A stretch of DNA of 64,000 bases from JACKHA01 sp041401985. Lineage in GTDB: Bacteria > Planctomycetota > Phycisphaerae > Phycisphaerales > UBA1924. Shown here piece by piece: positions 18,081 through 25,808 of the stretch. The stretch is from the NCBI GenBank assembly GCA_041401985.1, contig JAWKTE010000003.1, forward strand, positions 186,001 through 250,000, written 5' to 3'. A program made the position numbers and the translations under genes. The notes under the pieces are model-generated. The model was not told the origin of the DNA. It searched no databases and saw only the letters and a program-made list of their open reading frames with translations. The first letter of the stretch is position 1, and each line of letters opens with the position of its first letter.

Positions 18081-18240
18081 GGGAGGCTCCTTCCGGTCAC
18101 ATGCGGCACGGTCACGGGCGGCGCGGGCAGAACACCGTTCGTCGGTTCAAAGCGTCGGTTCGATCGACGCGCGTGGCGGGCGATGCGCCGCGGGCTGTGC
18201 CGCCGCGGGGGACTGAGATCGCCGGACGGGTTTGCCCGCG

Positions 18241-18268
18241 TTGACATCCCGACCCGCATGGGTACCCT
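18241..18268 (+). promoter_or_regulatory. Sigma70-type promoter of the S10 operon
   Basis: A consensus -35 TTGACA (18241-18246), 16-nt spacer and -10 TACCCT (18263-18268). Transcription would start near 18275, giving a leader of about 325 nt before rpsJ. The same -10 hexamer appears before secY and aroC. Confidence 0.7.
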
Positions 18269-18600
18269 ACAGGCTCGCCTCCCGGGCCGCGCGGTGGGAA
18301 CTCGCGGCCGCCTCCTTTGATGGGGGCTGGGAGTCGTCGGCGGGGGCTTCCCCCATCGCAGCGGGAGAGTACGCGGGGCTTGGCCTCGGGGTCGCGCCGG
18401 TTTCGGGCCGCCTTCGGTGGCCTGTCCGACGCGGCCTGAGGGTGGCCGACGCAGAATGTTGCGTCGGGGAGTGGTCGGACGCGTTGTCGCGGCCAAGAAT
18501 CTCGGCCCGTCCGGATCGAGCGGTCCGGGCATCGGGTGTTGGATCGTGATCTCTCTTGTTGATCGTGGACGGTCGGTTTGGTGCGTAATCGAGGGCGTTG
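18269..18600 (+). promoter_or_regulatory. Structured leader of the S10 operon
   Basis: This 5' leader contains nested hairpins: an outer 7-bp stem GTCCGAC (18424-18430) with GTCGGAC (18474-18480), and an inner 8-bp stem CCGACGCA (18446-18453) with TGCGTCGG (18460-18467) around a 6-nt loop. Ribosomal protein operons are often controlled by a product protein binding such leaders (L4 in the gammaproteobacterial S10 operon). A similar role here is an inference. No ORF in it looks real. Confidence 0.5.
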
Positions 18601-18909
18601 ATGACCGGCGGCAAGATCAGAATTCGGATGGAGGCCTACGACCACCTCGCGCTGGACGCCAGCGCGCGGGAGATCGTGGACCATGCCAAGCGCACCAACG
18701 CGAAAGTGGCGGGCCCGATCCCGCTTCCGACGCGGATCGAGCGGTACACGGTGCTGCGGAGCCCGTTCATCGACAAGAAGAGCCGCGAGCAGTACGAGAT
18801 CCGGACGCACAAGCGGATCATCGACATCCTGGAGCCCAACGCCCGCACGGTCGAGGCGCTGAACCGGCTTGTCGTGCCCGCGGGTGTGTTCATCAAGATC
18901 AAGGCATAG
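18601..18909 (+). CDS. rpsJ: 30S ribosomal protein S10
   Basis: 102 aa, first gene of the ribosomal cluster. The ATG at 18601 follows GAGGG; the TTG just before it gives only one extra residue. The protein is full length, with the conserved loop PLPTRIERYTVLRSPFIDKKSREQ and the ending VPAGVFIKIKA. S10 sits in the 30S head and also binds NusB in antitermination complexes. In many bacteria rpsJ follows the str genes (rpsL, rpsG, fusA, tuf); here it heads its own transcript. Confidence 0.98.
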   Translation: MTGGKIRIRMEAYDHLALDASAREIVDHAKRTNAKVAGPIPLPTRIERYTVLRSPFIDKKSREQYEIRTHKRIIDILEPNARTVEALNRLVVPAGVFIKIKA

Positions 18910-18967
18910 GTGGTTTGACGGGCCGGGGCCACGCCGCGAGGCGGGGCGACCGGCCCGAATCGTTGGC

Positions 18968-18995
18968 AGTGCTGAGTACAGAGTGCTGAGTGCTG
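18968..18995. repeat. 7-bp tandem repeat, 4 units (minus-strand orientation)
   Basis: Units AGTGCTG, AGTACAG, AGTGCTG, AGTGCTG; read on the minus strand they belong to the ACTCAGC heptamer family found in eight other spacers of this operon. It lies between rpsJ and rplC. Confidence 0.85.
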
Positions 18996-19156
18996 AGGTT
19001 GGGACAGGCGGCCCTCGGTGGGCCTGAACGAATCTTCCTCTGGGCGACCGGCCCTTGGTTCCGAGAGCCGGGCAGATCCATGAAGCGTTGCCCGGCGAGC
19101 CGGGCCCTGCGGGGGGCGAGGATGCCCGCTGCCGGTGGATCGGAAAGGACGAAGCG

Positions 19157-19843
19157 ATGTCGGTTCTGCTGATGGGTCGCAAAGTCGGGATGACCCGCGT
19201 GTTCACCGAGAAGGGCGCCAACGTCCCGGTGACCGTGCTGTCGGTCGGCCCGTGCGTCGTGACCCAGGTCAAGACCGACGATGGCGACGGCTACACCGCG
19301 GTGCAGGTCGGGTACGACGAGGTCAAGCCCAAGAACTCGACGTTCCCCATGATCGCCCACGACGCCAAGGCCGGGACCACGCCCAAGCGGTTCCACCGCG
19401 AGTTCCGCGTCGACGCCAAGGGCGCGGGCGAGTACTCGCTGGGCCAGACCCTCGACGTCTCGGCCCTGGACGGCCAGATGTTCGTCGATGTTGTCGGCCA
19501 GTCCAAGGGCAAGGGCTTCGCCGGCGGCATGAAACGCCACGGGTTCAAGGGCTACATCGAGACGCACGGCACCGAGCGCAAGCACCGGGCCCCCGGCTCG
19601 ATCGGCTCGTACTGCTCGAACCGCGGCTTCGGCGGCGGCCTGGTCAAGGGCAAGCGCATGGCCGGGCACATGGGTGATGAGCGGGTCACCACCCGCTCGA
19701 TCGAGGTCGTCTCGATCGACAAGGACAAGGGCCTGCTGGTGCTCAAGGGCCCGGTGCCCGGGGCCAACGGCGGCATGGTCATGGTCCGTCCGGCGGTTCG
19801 CTTGAACCGCAAGAAGGCGGGGATGGCTCGGGCGGCGAAGTGA
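19157..19843 (+). CDS. rplC: 50S ribosomal protein L3
   Basis: 228 aa from ATG 19157 with AAGGA about 8 nt upstream. L3 is an early assembly protein whose loop reaches the peptidyl transferase centre. The conserved extension GKGFAGGMKRHGFKG and the segment RAPGSIGSYCSNRG (Gln-methylation region in some bacteria, not conserved here) are present. The stop codon lies inside two GAAGTGAC repeats, and a 412-nt structured spacer separates it from rplD. Confidence 0.98.
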   Translation: MSVLLMGRKVGMTRVFTEKGANVPVTVLSVGPCVVTQVKTDDGDGYTAVQVGYDEVKPKNSTFPMIAHDAKAGTTPKRFHREFRVDAKGAGEYSLGQTLDVSALDGQMFVDVVGQSKGKGFAGGMKRHGFKGYIETHGTERKHRAPGSIGSYCSNRGFGGGLVKGKRMAGHMGDERVTTRSIEVVSIDKDKGLLVLKGPVPGANGGMVMVRPAVRLNRKKAGMARAAK

Positions 19844-19852
19844 CGAAGTGAC
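19837..19852. repeat. 8-bp tandem repeat, 2 units
   Basis: Two copies of GAAGTGAC straddle the rplC stop codon. They belong to the GAAGCGAC octamer family seen at 22312, 24554 and 35520. Confidence 0.7.
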
Positions 19853-20255
19853 AGAGAGAAGAGAGATCAGAGAGTCAGGGGTCGGCAGGAGGCCGGCGGA
19901 TTGGATCGAGGCACGGAGGTCTGAGTCATAGGAGAACACCGGCGGATGGCCCGAAGGCCTTCCGTCGGGCCCGAGAGGTTCCGAGGTTCGCCGAACGGCG
20001 TCCCGAGGAAAACCGGCGGGCGGAAACAGGCAAGGTCGCCGGACCCTGCACGAGCCCCGGACCCAGCGATGCTGGTTTCCGGGGCAGGCCCGGCGACATG
20101 GACGGCCGAGTCGATGCCGAGCCAACCCCGCTCCCCACGTTGGGGGGCGCTCCCGGAAGCGTGTCCGGGGGCAAGAGGAGGTGGCCGGCGAGGCGGAGCA
20201 AGGGCGCGGCGGGTTGTCCCGTCGGGCCAGAAGGCGTCAGGACGAGGTGCGACAG
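19844..20255 (+). promoter_or_regulatory. Structured 412-nt spacer between rplC and rplD
   Basis: The spacer carries three hairpins: 19948-19971 (7-bp GGCCCGA stem), 20054-20085 (8-bp GCCCCGGA outer stem enclosing a 5-bp CCAGC/GCTGG inner stem) and 20149-20172 (9-bp GCTCCCGGA stem with one G-U pair). No ORF resembles a known gene. Because it precedes the L4 gene, a classic autoregulator, it may be an operon-internal regulatory RNA; this is inference. Confidence 0.5.
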
Positions 20256-21053
20256 ATGGATGTCCCCGTCTACAACATGCAGGGCTCGCAGGTCGGCAGC
20301 ATGCCGATCGATGAGAAGTCCCTTGGCGGAACGATCAACGCCGCGCTGATCAAGCAGGCGTATGTGATGTACCACGCCAATCTTCGCCAGGGCTCGGCCA
20401 GGACCAAGACCCGGGCCGAGGTCGAGGGCTCGACCAAGAAGATCTACAAGCAGAAGGGCACCGGGCGGGCCCGCCACAGCGACCGCAAGCCCCCGCACTT
20501 CAAGGGCGGCGGCCACACCTTCGCCAAGCACCGCCGGCGCGAGCACTACCACCTCGAGATGCCCAAGAAGATGCGCCGCGCCGCCAACCGCAACGCGCTG
20601 CTGGCCAAACTCATCGACAACGAGGTCCGCGTCGTCGACCGGATCGACTTCGACAAGCCCAAGACCACCGCGTTCCTGGGCTTCCTCAAGGCCCTGAACG
20701 TGGACAAGTCCGCGTTCGTGGCCCTCTCGCCCGACCCGGCCCGCACCAAGACGGCCCGCCTGAGCGCGCGGAACGTCGAGGGCGTGACGCTGGGGCGCAG
20801 CGACACCATGAACGCCTTCAACCTGCTGACCTCCCGGTTCATCGTGATCGAGAAGGACGCGCTGGAGGCGTGGCTGAGCGGCCCGTGGTCGCAGACCGGC
20901 AAGGACGCGAAGGTCAGCCCCATGGGGGCCGAGGCCCGCGAGGAGGCGCCCGCGCCCGCCGCGAAGAAGCTGCGTCGCAGCGCCCAGAAGCGGGCCGCGG
21001 CCGGCGGTGGCAAGCCCGGCAAGACGGCCGCTGCGAAAAAGGGGGGCGAGTAA
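20256..21053 (+). CDS. rplD: 50S ribosomal protein L4
   Basis: 265 aa from ATG 20256, with GAGGTG 9 nt upstream. L4 lines the exit tunnel with its long loop, here visible as KKIYKQKGTGRARHSDRKPPHFKGGGHTF. The globular part is complete to about residue 212. The last 50 residues are a Lys/Ala-rich tail (PAPAAKKLRRSAQKRAAAG) absent from most L4 proteins. L4 is the regulator of the S10 operon in E. coli. L23 starts 3 nt after the stop. Confidence 0.97.
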   Translation: MDVPVYNMQGSQVGSMPIDEKSLGGTINAALIKQAYVMYHANLRQGSARTKTRAEVEGSTKKIYKQKGTGRARHSDRKPPHFKGGGHTFAKHRRREHYHLEMPKKMRRAANRNALLAKLIDNEVRVVDRIDFDKPKTTAFLGFLKALNVDKSAFVALSPDPARTKTARLSARNVEGVTLGRSDTMNAFNLLTSRFIVIEKDALEAWLSGPWSQTGKDAKVSPMGAEAREEAPAPAAKKLRRSAQKRAAAGGGKPGKTAAAKKGGE

Positions 21054-21056
21054 ACC

Positions 21057-21335
21057 ATGCACCCGACGTACGTGATCAAGAAGCCGCTGCTCACCGAGAA
21101 GACCACGCTCGGGATGGAAGGCGACAACACCTACACGTTCCTGGTCGACCGCACCGCGTCCAAGGACCAGATCAAGGACGCGGTCGAGACCATCTACAAG
21201 GTCAAGGTCGCCGGCGTCCGCACGCAGGTCCGCAAGGGCAAGCTGCGTCGCCTGCGGTACGGCTACCAGCAGGAAGGCACGACCAAGAAGGCCTCGGTGC
21301 GGCTCGCCGAGGGGCAGACGATCGAACTGATCTAA
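21057..21335 (+). CDS. rplW: 50S ribosomal protein L23
   Basis: 92 aa, a normal length. It begins with the family pattern YVIKKPLLTEKTT and contains the tunnel-exit strand segment KVKVAGVRTQVRKGKLRR. L23 forms the docking site at the exit tunnel for trigger factor and SRP. It follows rplD by 3 nt without its own strong binding site, which points to translational coupling. Confidence 0.97.
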   Translation: MHPTYVIKKPLLTEKTTLGMEGDNTYTFLVDRTASKDQIKDAVETIYKVKVAGVRTQVRKGKLRRLRYGYQQEGTTKKASVRLAEGQTIELI

Positions 21336-21387
21336 CGGGCACTCGGCATCCGGCACGGGGCACTCGGAGCTGGCGCTAGGAAACTCT

Positions 21388-21443
21388 ACTCGGAACTCAG
21401 CACTCGGAACTCAGCACTCGGAACTCAGCACTCAGCACTCGGA
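21388..21443. repeat. 7-bp tandem repeat, 8 units
   Basis: Alternating ACTCGGA and ACTCAGC heptamers fill the end of the rplW-rplB spacer up to 9 nt before the rplB start codon. Degenerate units extend left to about 21340. Confidence 0.9.
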
Positions 21444-21451
21444 ACTTTCCC

Positions 21452-22309
21452 ATGGCCATCCGCGTCTACAACCGAACCAGTGCAGGCCGGCGCAACGCGT
21501 CGGTGAACCTGCATGTCGAGGTCACCAAGAAGGACCCCGAGAAGTCCCTGCTCCGCCCGCTCAACAAGAAGGCGGGGCGGAACAACCAGGGCAAGATCAC
21601 CGTGCGCGGGCGCGGCGGCGGGGCCAAGCGGATGTACCGCCTGATCGACTTCCGGCGCAAGGACCGCGACGGCATCGTCGGCAAGGTCGTCGGGATCGAG
21701 TACGACCCCAACCGCACCTGCCACATCGCCCTGATCGAGTACGCCGATGGCGTGAAGCGATACATCCTCGCGCCGGTCGGGCTCAAGGCCGGGCAGGAGG
21801 TCGTCTCCTCGCACACCAGCGCCGTCGAGCCGACGCCGGGCAACTGCATGGCCCTCCGCCACATCCCCACCGGCATGGAGGTCCACTGCGTCGAACTGAC
21901 CAAGGGCCGCGGCGGGCAGATCTGCCGCACGGCTGGCGGTCAGGCCCGCCTGACGAACAAGGAAGGCGACTTCGCGACGCTGGTGCTGCCCTCGGGCGAG
22001 ATCCGCCGCGTGAACATCGACTGCACCGCGGTGGTCGGCCAGGTCGGCAACACCGACCACGCCAACCGTCGCCTCGGCAAGGCGGGCCTGGCCCGCCACC
22101 TGGGTCGCCGCCCGGTCACCCGAGGCATGGCCAAGAGCCACAACGCCCACCCGCTGGGCGGCGGCGCCGGCAAGTCCAAGGGCAACCGCCCGCCGGTCGG
22201 CCCCACGGGCACGCTGGCCAAGGGCGGCCGCACGCGGAACCCGAAGAAGGCCTCGAAGAAGATGATCATCCGCCGGCGCTACAGCAAGCGGTACGGGCAG
22301 GTGGTGTAA
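21452..22309 (+). CDS. rplB: 50S ribosomal protein L2
   Basis: 285 aa. L2 contacts the peptidyl transferase region and is needed for subunit association. The conserved segments GRNNQGKITVRGRGGGAKR and the C-terminal SHNAHPLGGGAGKSKGNRP (with the catalytically important His region) are intact. There is no Shine-Dalgarno: the ATG is preceded by heptamer repeats and then ACTTTCCC. The final RRRYSKRYGQVV is slightly shorter than usual. Confidence 0.98.
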   Translation: MAIRVYNRTSAGRRNASVNLHVEVTKKDPEKSLLRPLNKKAGRNNQGKITVRGRGGGAKRMYRLIDFRRKDRDGIVGKVVGIEYDPNRTCHIALIEYADGVKRYILAPVGLKAGQEVVSSHTSAVEPTPGNCMALRHIPTGMEVHCVELTKGRGGQICRTAGGQARLTNKEGDFATLVLPSGEIRRVNIDCTAVVGQVGNTDHANRRLGKAGLARHLGRRPVTRGMAKSHNAHPLGGGAGKSKGNRPPVGPTGTLAKGGRTRNPKKASKKMIIRRRYSKRYGQVV

Positions 22310-22311
22310 GG

Positions 22312-22335
22312 GAAGCGACGGAGCGACGAAGGGAA
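22312..22335. repeat. 8-bp tandem repeat, 3 units
   Basis: Units GAAGCGAC, GGAGCGAC and GAAGGGAA start 3 nt after the rplB stop codon. Confidence 0.75.
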
Positions 22336-22404
22336 GAGATTCAGGGCAGGACTTGTCAATCACGCCGGGCCTGGGACGGCGATCTGGATCGAAGGAAGTG
22401 ACGC

Positions 22405-22686
22405 ATGGGTCGGAGTCTGAAGAAGGGGCCGTTCGTCGACGAGAAGCTCTACCGCAAGGTGGAGGCGCTGGCGGCGGCCAACCGGAAGGCCCCGATCAAG
22501 ACGTGGGCCCGTCGCTGCACCATCGTGCCCGAGTTCGTCGGGTACACGTTCCAGGTGCACAACGGGCGCGCGTTCCTGGACGTGTTCGTAACCGAGGACA
22601 TGGTGGGGCACAAGCTGGGCGAGTTCAGCAACAGCCGCACCTTCCGCGGGCACACGAACAAGAAGGAAGGCATCACGTCGAAGTGA
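22405..22686 (+). CDS. rpsS: 30S ribosomal protein S19
   Basis: 93 aa with AAGGA about 9 nt upstream. The sequence MGRSLKKGPFVDEKLYRKVE and the C-terminal segment GHKLGEFSNSRTFRGH are diagnostic. S19 forms a complex with S13 in the 30S head near the A-site tRNA. It sits between L2 and L22 as usual, but is separated from rplV by a 101-nt spacer. Confidence 0.98.
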   Translation: MGRSLKKGPFVDEKLYRKVEALAAANRKAPIKTWARRCTIVPEFVGYTFQVHNGRAFLDVFVTEDMVGHKLGEFSNSRTFRGHTNKKEGITSK

Positions 22687-22787
22687 TCCGTCCCCTCGGG
22701 ACGGGTCGGAGTCCGCAGGAGTCTGGTTCGGGTCGGTGAGTCGGCAGTCGAGACGATCTGGCCCGGACGGGCGCAGGAAGGTGCACG

Positions 22788-23333
22788 GTGAAGATCCACA
22801 GCGCAAGGCTGAAGCAGTTCGCGGAAGAAGGCGGCGTCGGCGTGGAAGCGCTGGCCCAGGCCGTCGAGCGGACCGGCATGACCGGCGACGAGGCGGTCTC
22901 GGCCGTCAGGAACTGGATGCGCGGGCGCGACCACCCGCGCTGCCGCGCCGAGGACATCCGGCGTCTGGCCCAGGCCCTCGGGCGTGAGGCCAAGGACATC
23001 GCGCTGTTCGAGAGCAAGGTCCGCGGCACGCGCGGCAGCACGCGGAAGATCCGCCTGGTGGCCGACCTGATCCGCGGCAAGCGGGTCGACGACGCCCTGA
23101 ACATGATGACGTTCACCACGAAGCGTGCGGCGGTGGACATCAAGAAGTGCCTGCAGGCCGCCATCGCCGACGCGGAGGAGGCCGAGGCCGACGTGACCAG
23201 CCTGTGGGTGGCCCGCTCGTTCGTGGACGAGGGGATGCAGATCAAGCGGTTCCAGCCGAAGGACCGGGGTCGTGCCCACGCGATCATCAAGCAGACCAGC
23301 CACATCACGGTGTGCGTGGAGGAGCGGGCGTAA
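22788..23333 (+). CDS. rplV: 50S ribosomal protein L22 with N-terminal HTH-like extension
   Basis: 181 aa from GTG 22788 with AGGAAGG upstream. The L22 core (about residues 75-181) is clear: RGSTRKIRLVADLIRGKRV and GRAHAIIKQTSHITV, including the tunnel beta-hairpin region. Residues 1-74 are extra. They resemble a small HTH domain: EALAQAVERTGMTGDEAVSA, then VRNWMRGRDHPR, then IRRLAQALGREAKDI, a pattern like XRE-type repressors. The extension is in frame with the only good binding site, so it is probably translated. Its role (RNA binding, regulation or assembly) is unknown. The stop is directly followed by the rpsC start. Confidence 0.93.
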   Translation: MKIHSARLKQFAEEGGVGVEALAQAVERTGMTGDEAVSAVRNWMRGRDHPRCRAEDIRRLAQALGREAKDIALFESKVRGTRGSTRKIRLVADLIRGKRVDDALNMMTFTTKRAAVDIKKCLQAAIADAEEAEADVTSLWVARSFVDEGMQIKRFQPKDRGRAHAIIKQTSHITVCVEERA

Positions 23334-24038
23334 ATGGGACAGAAGACGCATCCATTCGGGCTGAGGCTCGGCGTGACCGAGGCGCACCGCAGCCGCTGGT
23401 ACGCGCCCAAGGCGCTCTACGGCGAACTGCTGATCGAGGACGAGAAGATCCGTCGGTTCCTCGACGAGCGTCTCAACCGCAAGCCCCCGTTCGCCGCGGT
23501 CAGCGACATCCACATCGAGCGGACCCGCGAGGAACTGAAGGTCATCATCAAGACGGCCCGCCCGGGCCTGGTGATCGGCCCGAAGGGCGCCGAGATCGAG
23601 CGGATGACCGAGCAGCTGCGGTACATGACGGGCCGCAAGGTCTCGATCAACGTCGTCGAGATCAAGAGCCCCGACCTGGACGCCCAATTGGTGGCCGAGG
23701 CGGTCGCCGAGCAGCTGGGCAAGCGGATGGCGTTCCGGCGCGTGGTCAAGCAGCGGACCGAGGCGACGATGCAGGCCGGCGCCAAGGGCGTGAAGATCCA
23801 GATCTCGGGTCGTCTGGGCGGGGCGGAGATGAGCCGCACGCTGGACGCGAAGCTCGGGGCCCTGCCGCTCTCGACGCTGCAGGCGAACATCAACTACGGG
23901 TTCGCGGAGGCCAAGACGGCCGCGGGCCAGATCGGCGTCAAGACTTGGATCTACAAGGGCGAGTACAGCAAGGACCAGCAGGACGAGATGGCCTCGGACG
24001 CCGCCGGCGGCCGGGCCCGGGCCCGCGGCCGCCGCTGA
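23334..24038 (+). CDS. rpsC: 30S ribosomal protein S3
   Basis: 234 aa. ATG follows the L22 stop with no gap; GGAGGAG inside the end of rplV serves as its binding site. It has an N-terminal MGQKTHPFGLRLGVTEAHRS signature, a KH domain with VIGPKGAEIERM (mRNA entry/helicase region), and the C-terminal domain ISGRLGGAEMSRT and GEYSKDQQ. It ends with an Arg/Gly-rich tail. S3 lines the mRNA entry channel. Confidence 0.98.
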   Translation: MGQKTHPFGLRLGVTEAHRSRWYAPKALYGELLIEDEKIRRFLDERLNRKPPFAAVSDIHIERTREELKVIIKTARPGLVIGPKGAEIERMTEQLRYMTGRKVSINVVEIKSPDLDAQLVAEAVAEQLGKRMAFRRVVKQRTEATMQAGAKGVKIQISGRLGGAEMSRTLDAKLGALPLSTLQANINYGFAEAKTAAGQIGVKTWIYKGEYSKDQQDEMASDAAGGRARARGRR

Positions 24039-24073
24039 GCCGCCGGACGCCCCAGCAGCCAACCACCGACAGG

Positions 24074-24108
24074 ACTCAGCACTCAGCACTCGGAACTCAG
24101 CACTAGGA
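24074..24108. repeat. 7-bp tandem repeat, 5 units
   Basis: ACTCAGC, ACTCAGC, ACTCGGA, ACTCAGC, ACTAGGA. The last unit supplies the AGGA binding site of rplP, 8 nt before its start. Confidence 0.9.
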
Positions 24109-24115
24109 CGACCCC

Positions 24116-24541
24116 ATGCCTCCCTTCAAGATCCCATCCCGCGTCAAGTACCGCAAGGAGCAGCGGCGCGTCCGCGACCGCAAGGCCAGCAAGGGCAACT
24201 ACGTCGCCTACGGCGACTATGGCCTGCAGGCCCTCGACGGCTGCTGGCTCAAGGGCATCAACATCGAGGCCGGCCGCATCGCCATACAGCACCTGCTCAA
24301 GCGCGAGGGCAAACTGTTCATCCGGGTCTTCCCGGACAAGCCGATCTCCAAGAAGCCGCTCGAGACCCGAATGGGCACGGGCAAGGCCGACGTGGACTAC
24401 TGGGCGGCTCGCGTCCGCCCCGGCACCATCCTGTTCGAGATCGCCGGCGTGTCCGAGCAGACCGCCAAGCAGGCCCTGGTCCGGGCGGCCATGAAGATGC
24501 CGATCCGCTGCCGGTTCGTCGGGCGGCGGGTGTCGGTGTAA
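24116..24541 (+). CDS. rplP: 50S ribosomal protein L16
   Basis: 141 aa, full length. Diagnostic segments are SRVKYRKEQRRVRDRKASKG at the N-terminus, KPLETRMGTGKADVDYW in the middle, and KMPIRCRFVGR near the end. L16 positions the A-site tRNA elbow on the 50S. A second repeat family (8-bp units) follows the gene. Confidence 0.98.
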   Translation: MPPFKIPSRVKYRKEQRRVRDRKASKGNYVAYGDYGLQALDGCWLKGINIEAGRIAIQHLLKREGKLFIRVFPDKPISKKPLETRMGTGKADVDYWAARVRPGTILFEIAGVSEQTAKQALVRAAMKMPIRCRFVGRRVSV

Positions 24542-24553
24542 GCGGGAAGGGCC

Positions 24554-24600
24554 GGAGCGACGAAGCGACGAAGCGACGAAGGGTTGTAACGGGAAGCGAC
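24554..24600. repeat. 8-bp tandem repeat
   Basis: GGAGCGAC, GAAGCGAC, GAAGCGAC and a degenerate unit at 24554-24585, plus a further GAAGCGAC at 24593-24600, in the rplP-rpmC spacer. Confidence 0.8.
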
Positions 24601-24668
24601 GACGAGGGTTGGAACACAAGTTTGCGGGGACTGCCGGAGCGGGTTCCCGAGGTTGAAGGAAACGAGCC

Positions 24669-24869
24669 ATGACCGGGGCCGAAGCCAAAGCGCTGAAGGA
24701 CGAAGAAATCACGATCGAACTGAAGCGTTTGCGCGACAAGGCGTTCACGCTGCGGTCCCAGGCCGTGACCGAGAAGGTCGAGGACGTCACGCAGTTCAAG
24801 AAGGTGCGGCGTGACATCGCCCGCCTCCTCACGGAACGCAACAGCCGGCGGAAGGCCGCGACGGCCTGA
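24669..24869 (+). CDS. rpmC: 50S ribosomal protein L29
   Basis: 66 aa, two-helix protein. It has the family pattern LKDEEITIELKRLRDKAFTLRSQ and KKVRRDIARLLTERNSR. L29 sits at the tunnel exit next to L23. AAGGA lies about 9 nt upstream. The gene lies in its usual position between L16 and S17. Confidence 0.95.
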   Translation: MTGAEAKALKDEEITIELKRLRDKAFTLRSQAVTEKVEDVTQFKKVRRDIARLLTERNSRRKAATA

Positions 24870-24967
24870 GGCCAGACCAGAGTCGGACCACGCGACGCCC
24901 CCCGAGCAGCACCCAGCACGCACACGGCACGGATCACGACGGACAGACGACCGGGAACCACACACCG

Positions 24968-25255
24968 ATGAGCCAGACGACCACCACCAGCGCGACGGCG
25001 GCCCTCAAGGCCACCAAGATCGGCACCGTCGAGACCGACTCCCGGGACAAGACCCGCAAGGTCGTCGTGCGCTACGTGGCCCGCCACCCGCAGTACGGCA
25101 AGTACGTCCGCCGCCGCACCGTCCTGCACGTGCACGACGAGCACAACGAGTCGCGCACGGGCGACATCGTCGAGGTGGCCCAGTGCCGCCCGATCAGCAA
25201 GTCCAAGCAGTGGCGCCTCGTGCGGGTCGTGGAGAAGCGCTCGACCGAGGAGTAG
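24968..25255 (+). CDS. rpsQ: 30S ribosomal protein S17
   Basis: 95 aa. The OB-fold signature includes KIGTVETDSRDKTRKVVVRY, the HPQYGKYVRRRTVLHVHDE segment and the GDIVEVAQCRPISKSKQWRL ending. About 15 N-terminal residues rich in Thr/Ala are extra. It is a primary 16S rRNA binder. The 98-nt spacer to rpmC has no tandem repeats. Confidence 0.97.
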   Translation: MSQTTTTSATAALKATKIGTVETDSRDKTRKVVVRYVARHPQYGKYVRRRTVLHVHDEHNESRTGDIVEVAQCRPISKSKQWRLVRVVEKRSTEE

Positions 25256-25345
25256 GCGTCTCCGAGATCGACCTGACCAGTGCCCAGCAACCCGCTCTAG
25301 GAATCGAGCAAGCCCCCGCCGGATCGACCAACAGGACCCCAAGCC

Positions 25346-25732
25346 ATGCTCCAGCAGGAATCAAGGTGTGAAGTCGCGGACAACTCCGGCGCCAAGCAGG
25401 CGTACGTGATCCGCGTCTACGGCGGCACGACCCGCTCGGGCGCCTTCACCCGGCGTGTGGCCCACGTCGGGGACCGCGTGCTGGTCTCGATCAAGAAGGC
25501 CATCCCCGGCGGCGAGGTCAAGGAAGGCGACATGTCCAAGGCCGTCGTCGTCCGCACCGCCAAGCCCACCCGGCGCAAGGACGGCTCGTACGTCAAGTTC
25601 GATTCTTCCGCCGTCGTGCTCATCCAGGACGACGGCAACCCCAAGGGCACGCGCATCTTCGGGCCGGTGGCCCGCGAACTCCGCGACAAGAACTACATGA
25701 AGATCGTCTCCCTGGCCCCCGAAGTCGTCTGA
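25346..25732 (+). CDS. rplN: 50S ribosomal protein L14
   Basis: 128 aa. It starts MLQQESRCEVADNSGAKQA and contains RRKDGSYVKFDSSAVVLIQD and GTRIFGPVARELRDKNYMKI, all hallmark L14 segments. L14 contacts 16S rRNA in an intersubunit bridge and binds the silencing factor RsfS. The C-terminus is normal. Confidence 0.98.
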   Translation: MLQQESRCEVADNSGAKQAYVIRVYGGTTRSGAFTRRVAHVGDRVLVSIKKAIPGGEVKEGDMSKAVVVRTAKPTRRKDGSYVKFDSSAVVLIQDDGNPKGTRIFGPVARELRDKNYMKIVSLAPEVV

Positions 25733-25759
25733 AACCCGCAACGAAGCCTCCTACCTCAT

Positions 25760-25794
25760 ACTCGGCACTCGGCACTCGCTCCTCAGCACTCCCC
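25760..25794. repeat. 7-bp tandem repeat, 5 units
   Basis: ACTCGGC, ACTCGGC, ACTCGCT, CCTCAGC, ACTCCCC in the rplN-rplX spacer, just before a start codon that lacks a Shine-Dalgarno. Confidence 0.85.
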
Positions 25795-25808
25795 ACCACG
25801 AGACTCCC

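Noticed and set aside
18598..18600. TTG start codon for rpsJ
   Set aside because: ATG follows immediately and fits the GAGGG spacing and the family N-terminus.
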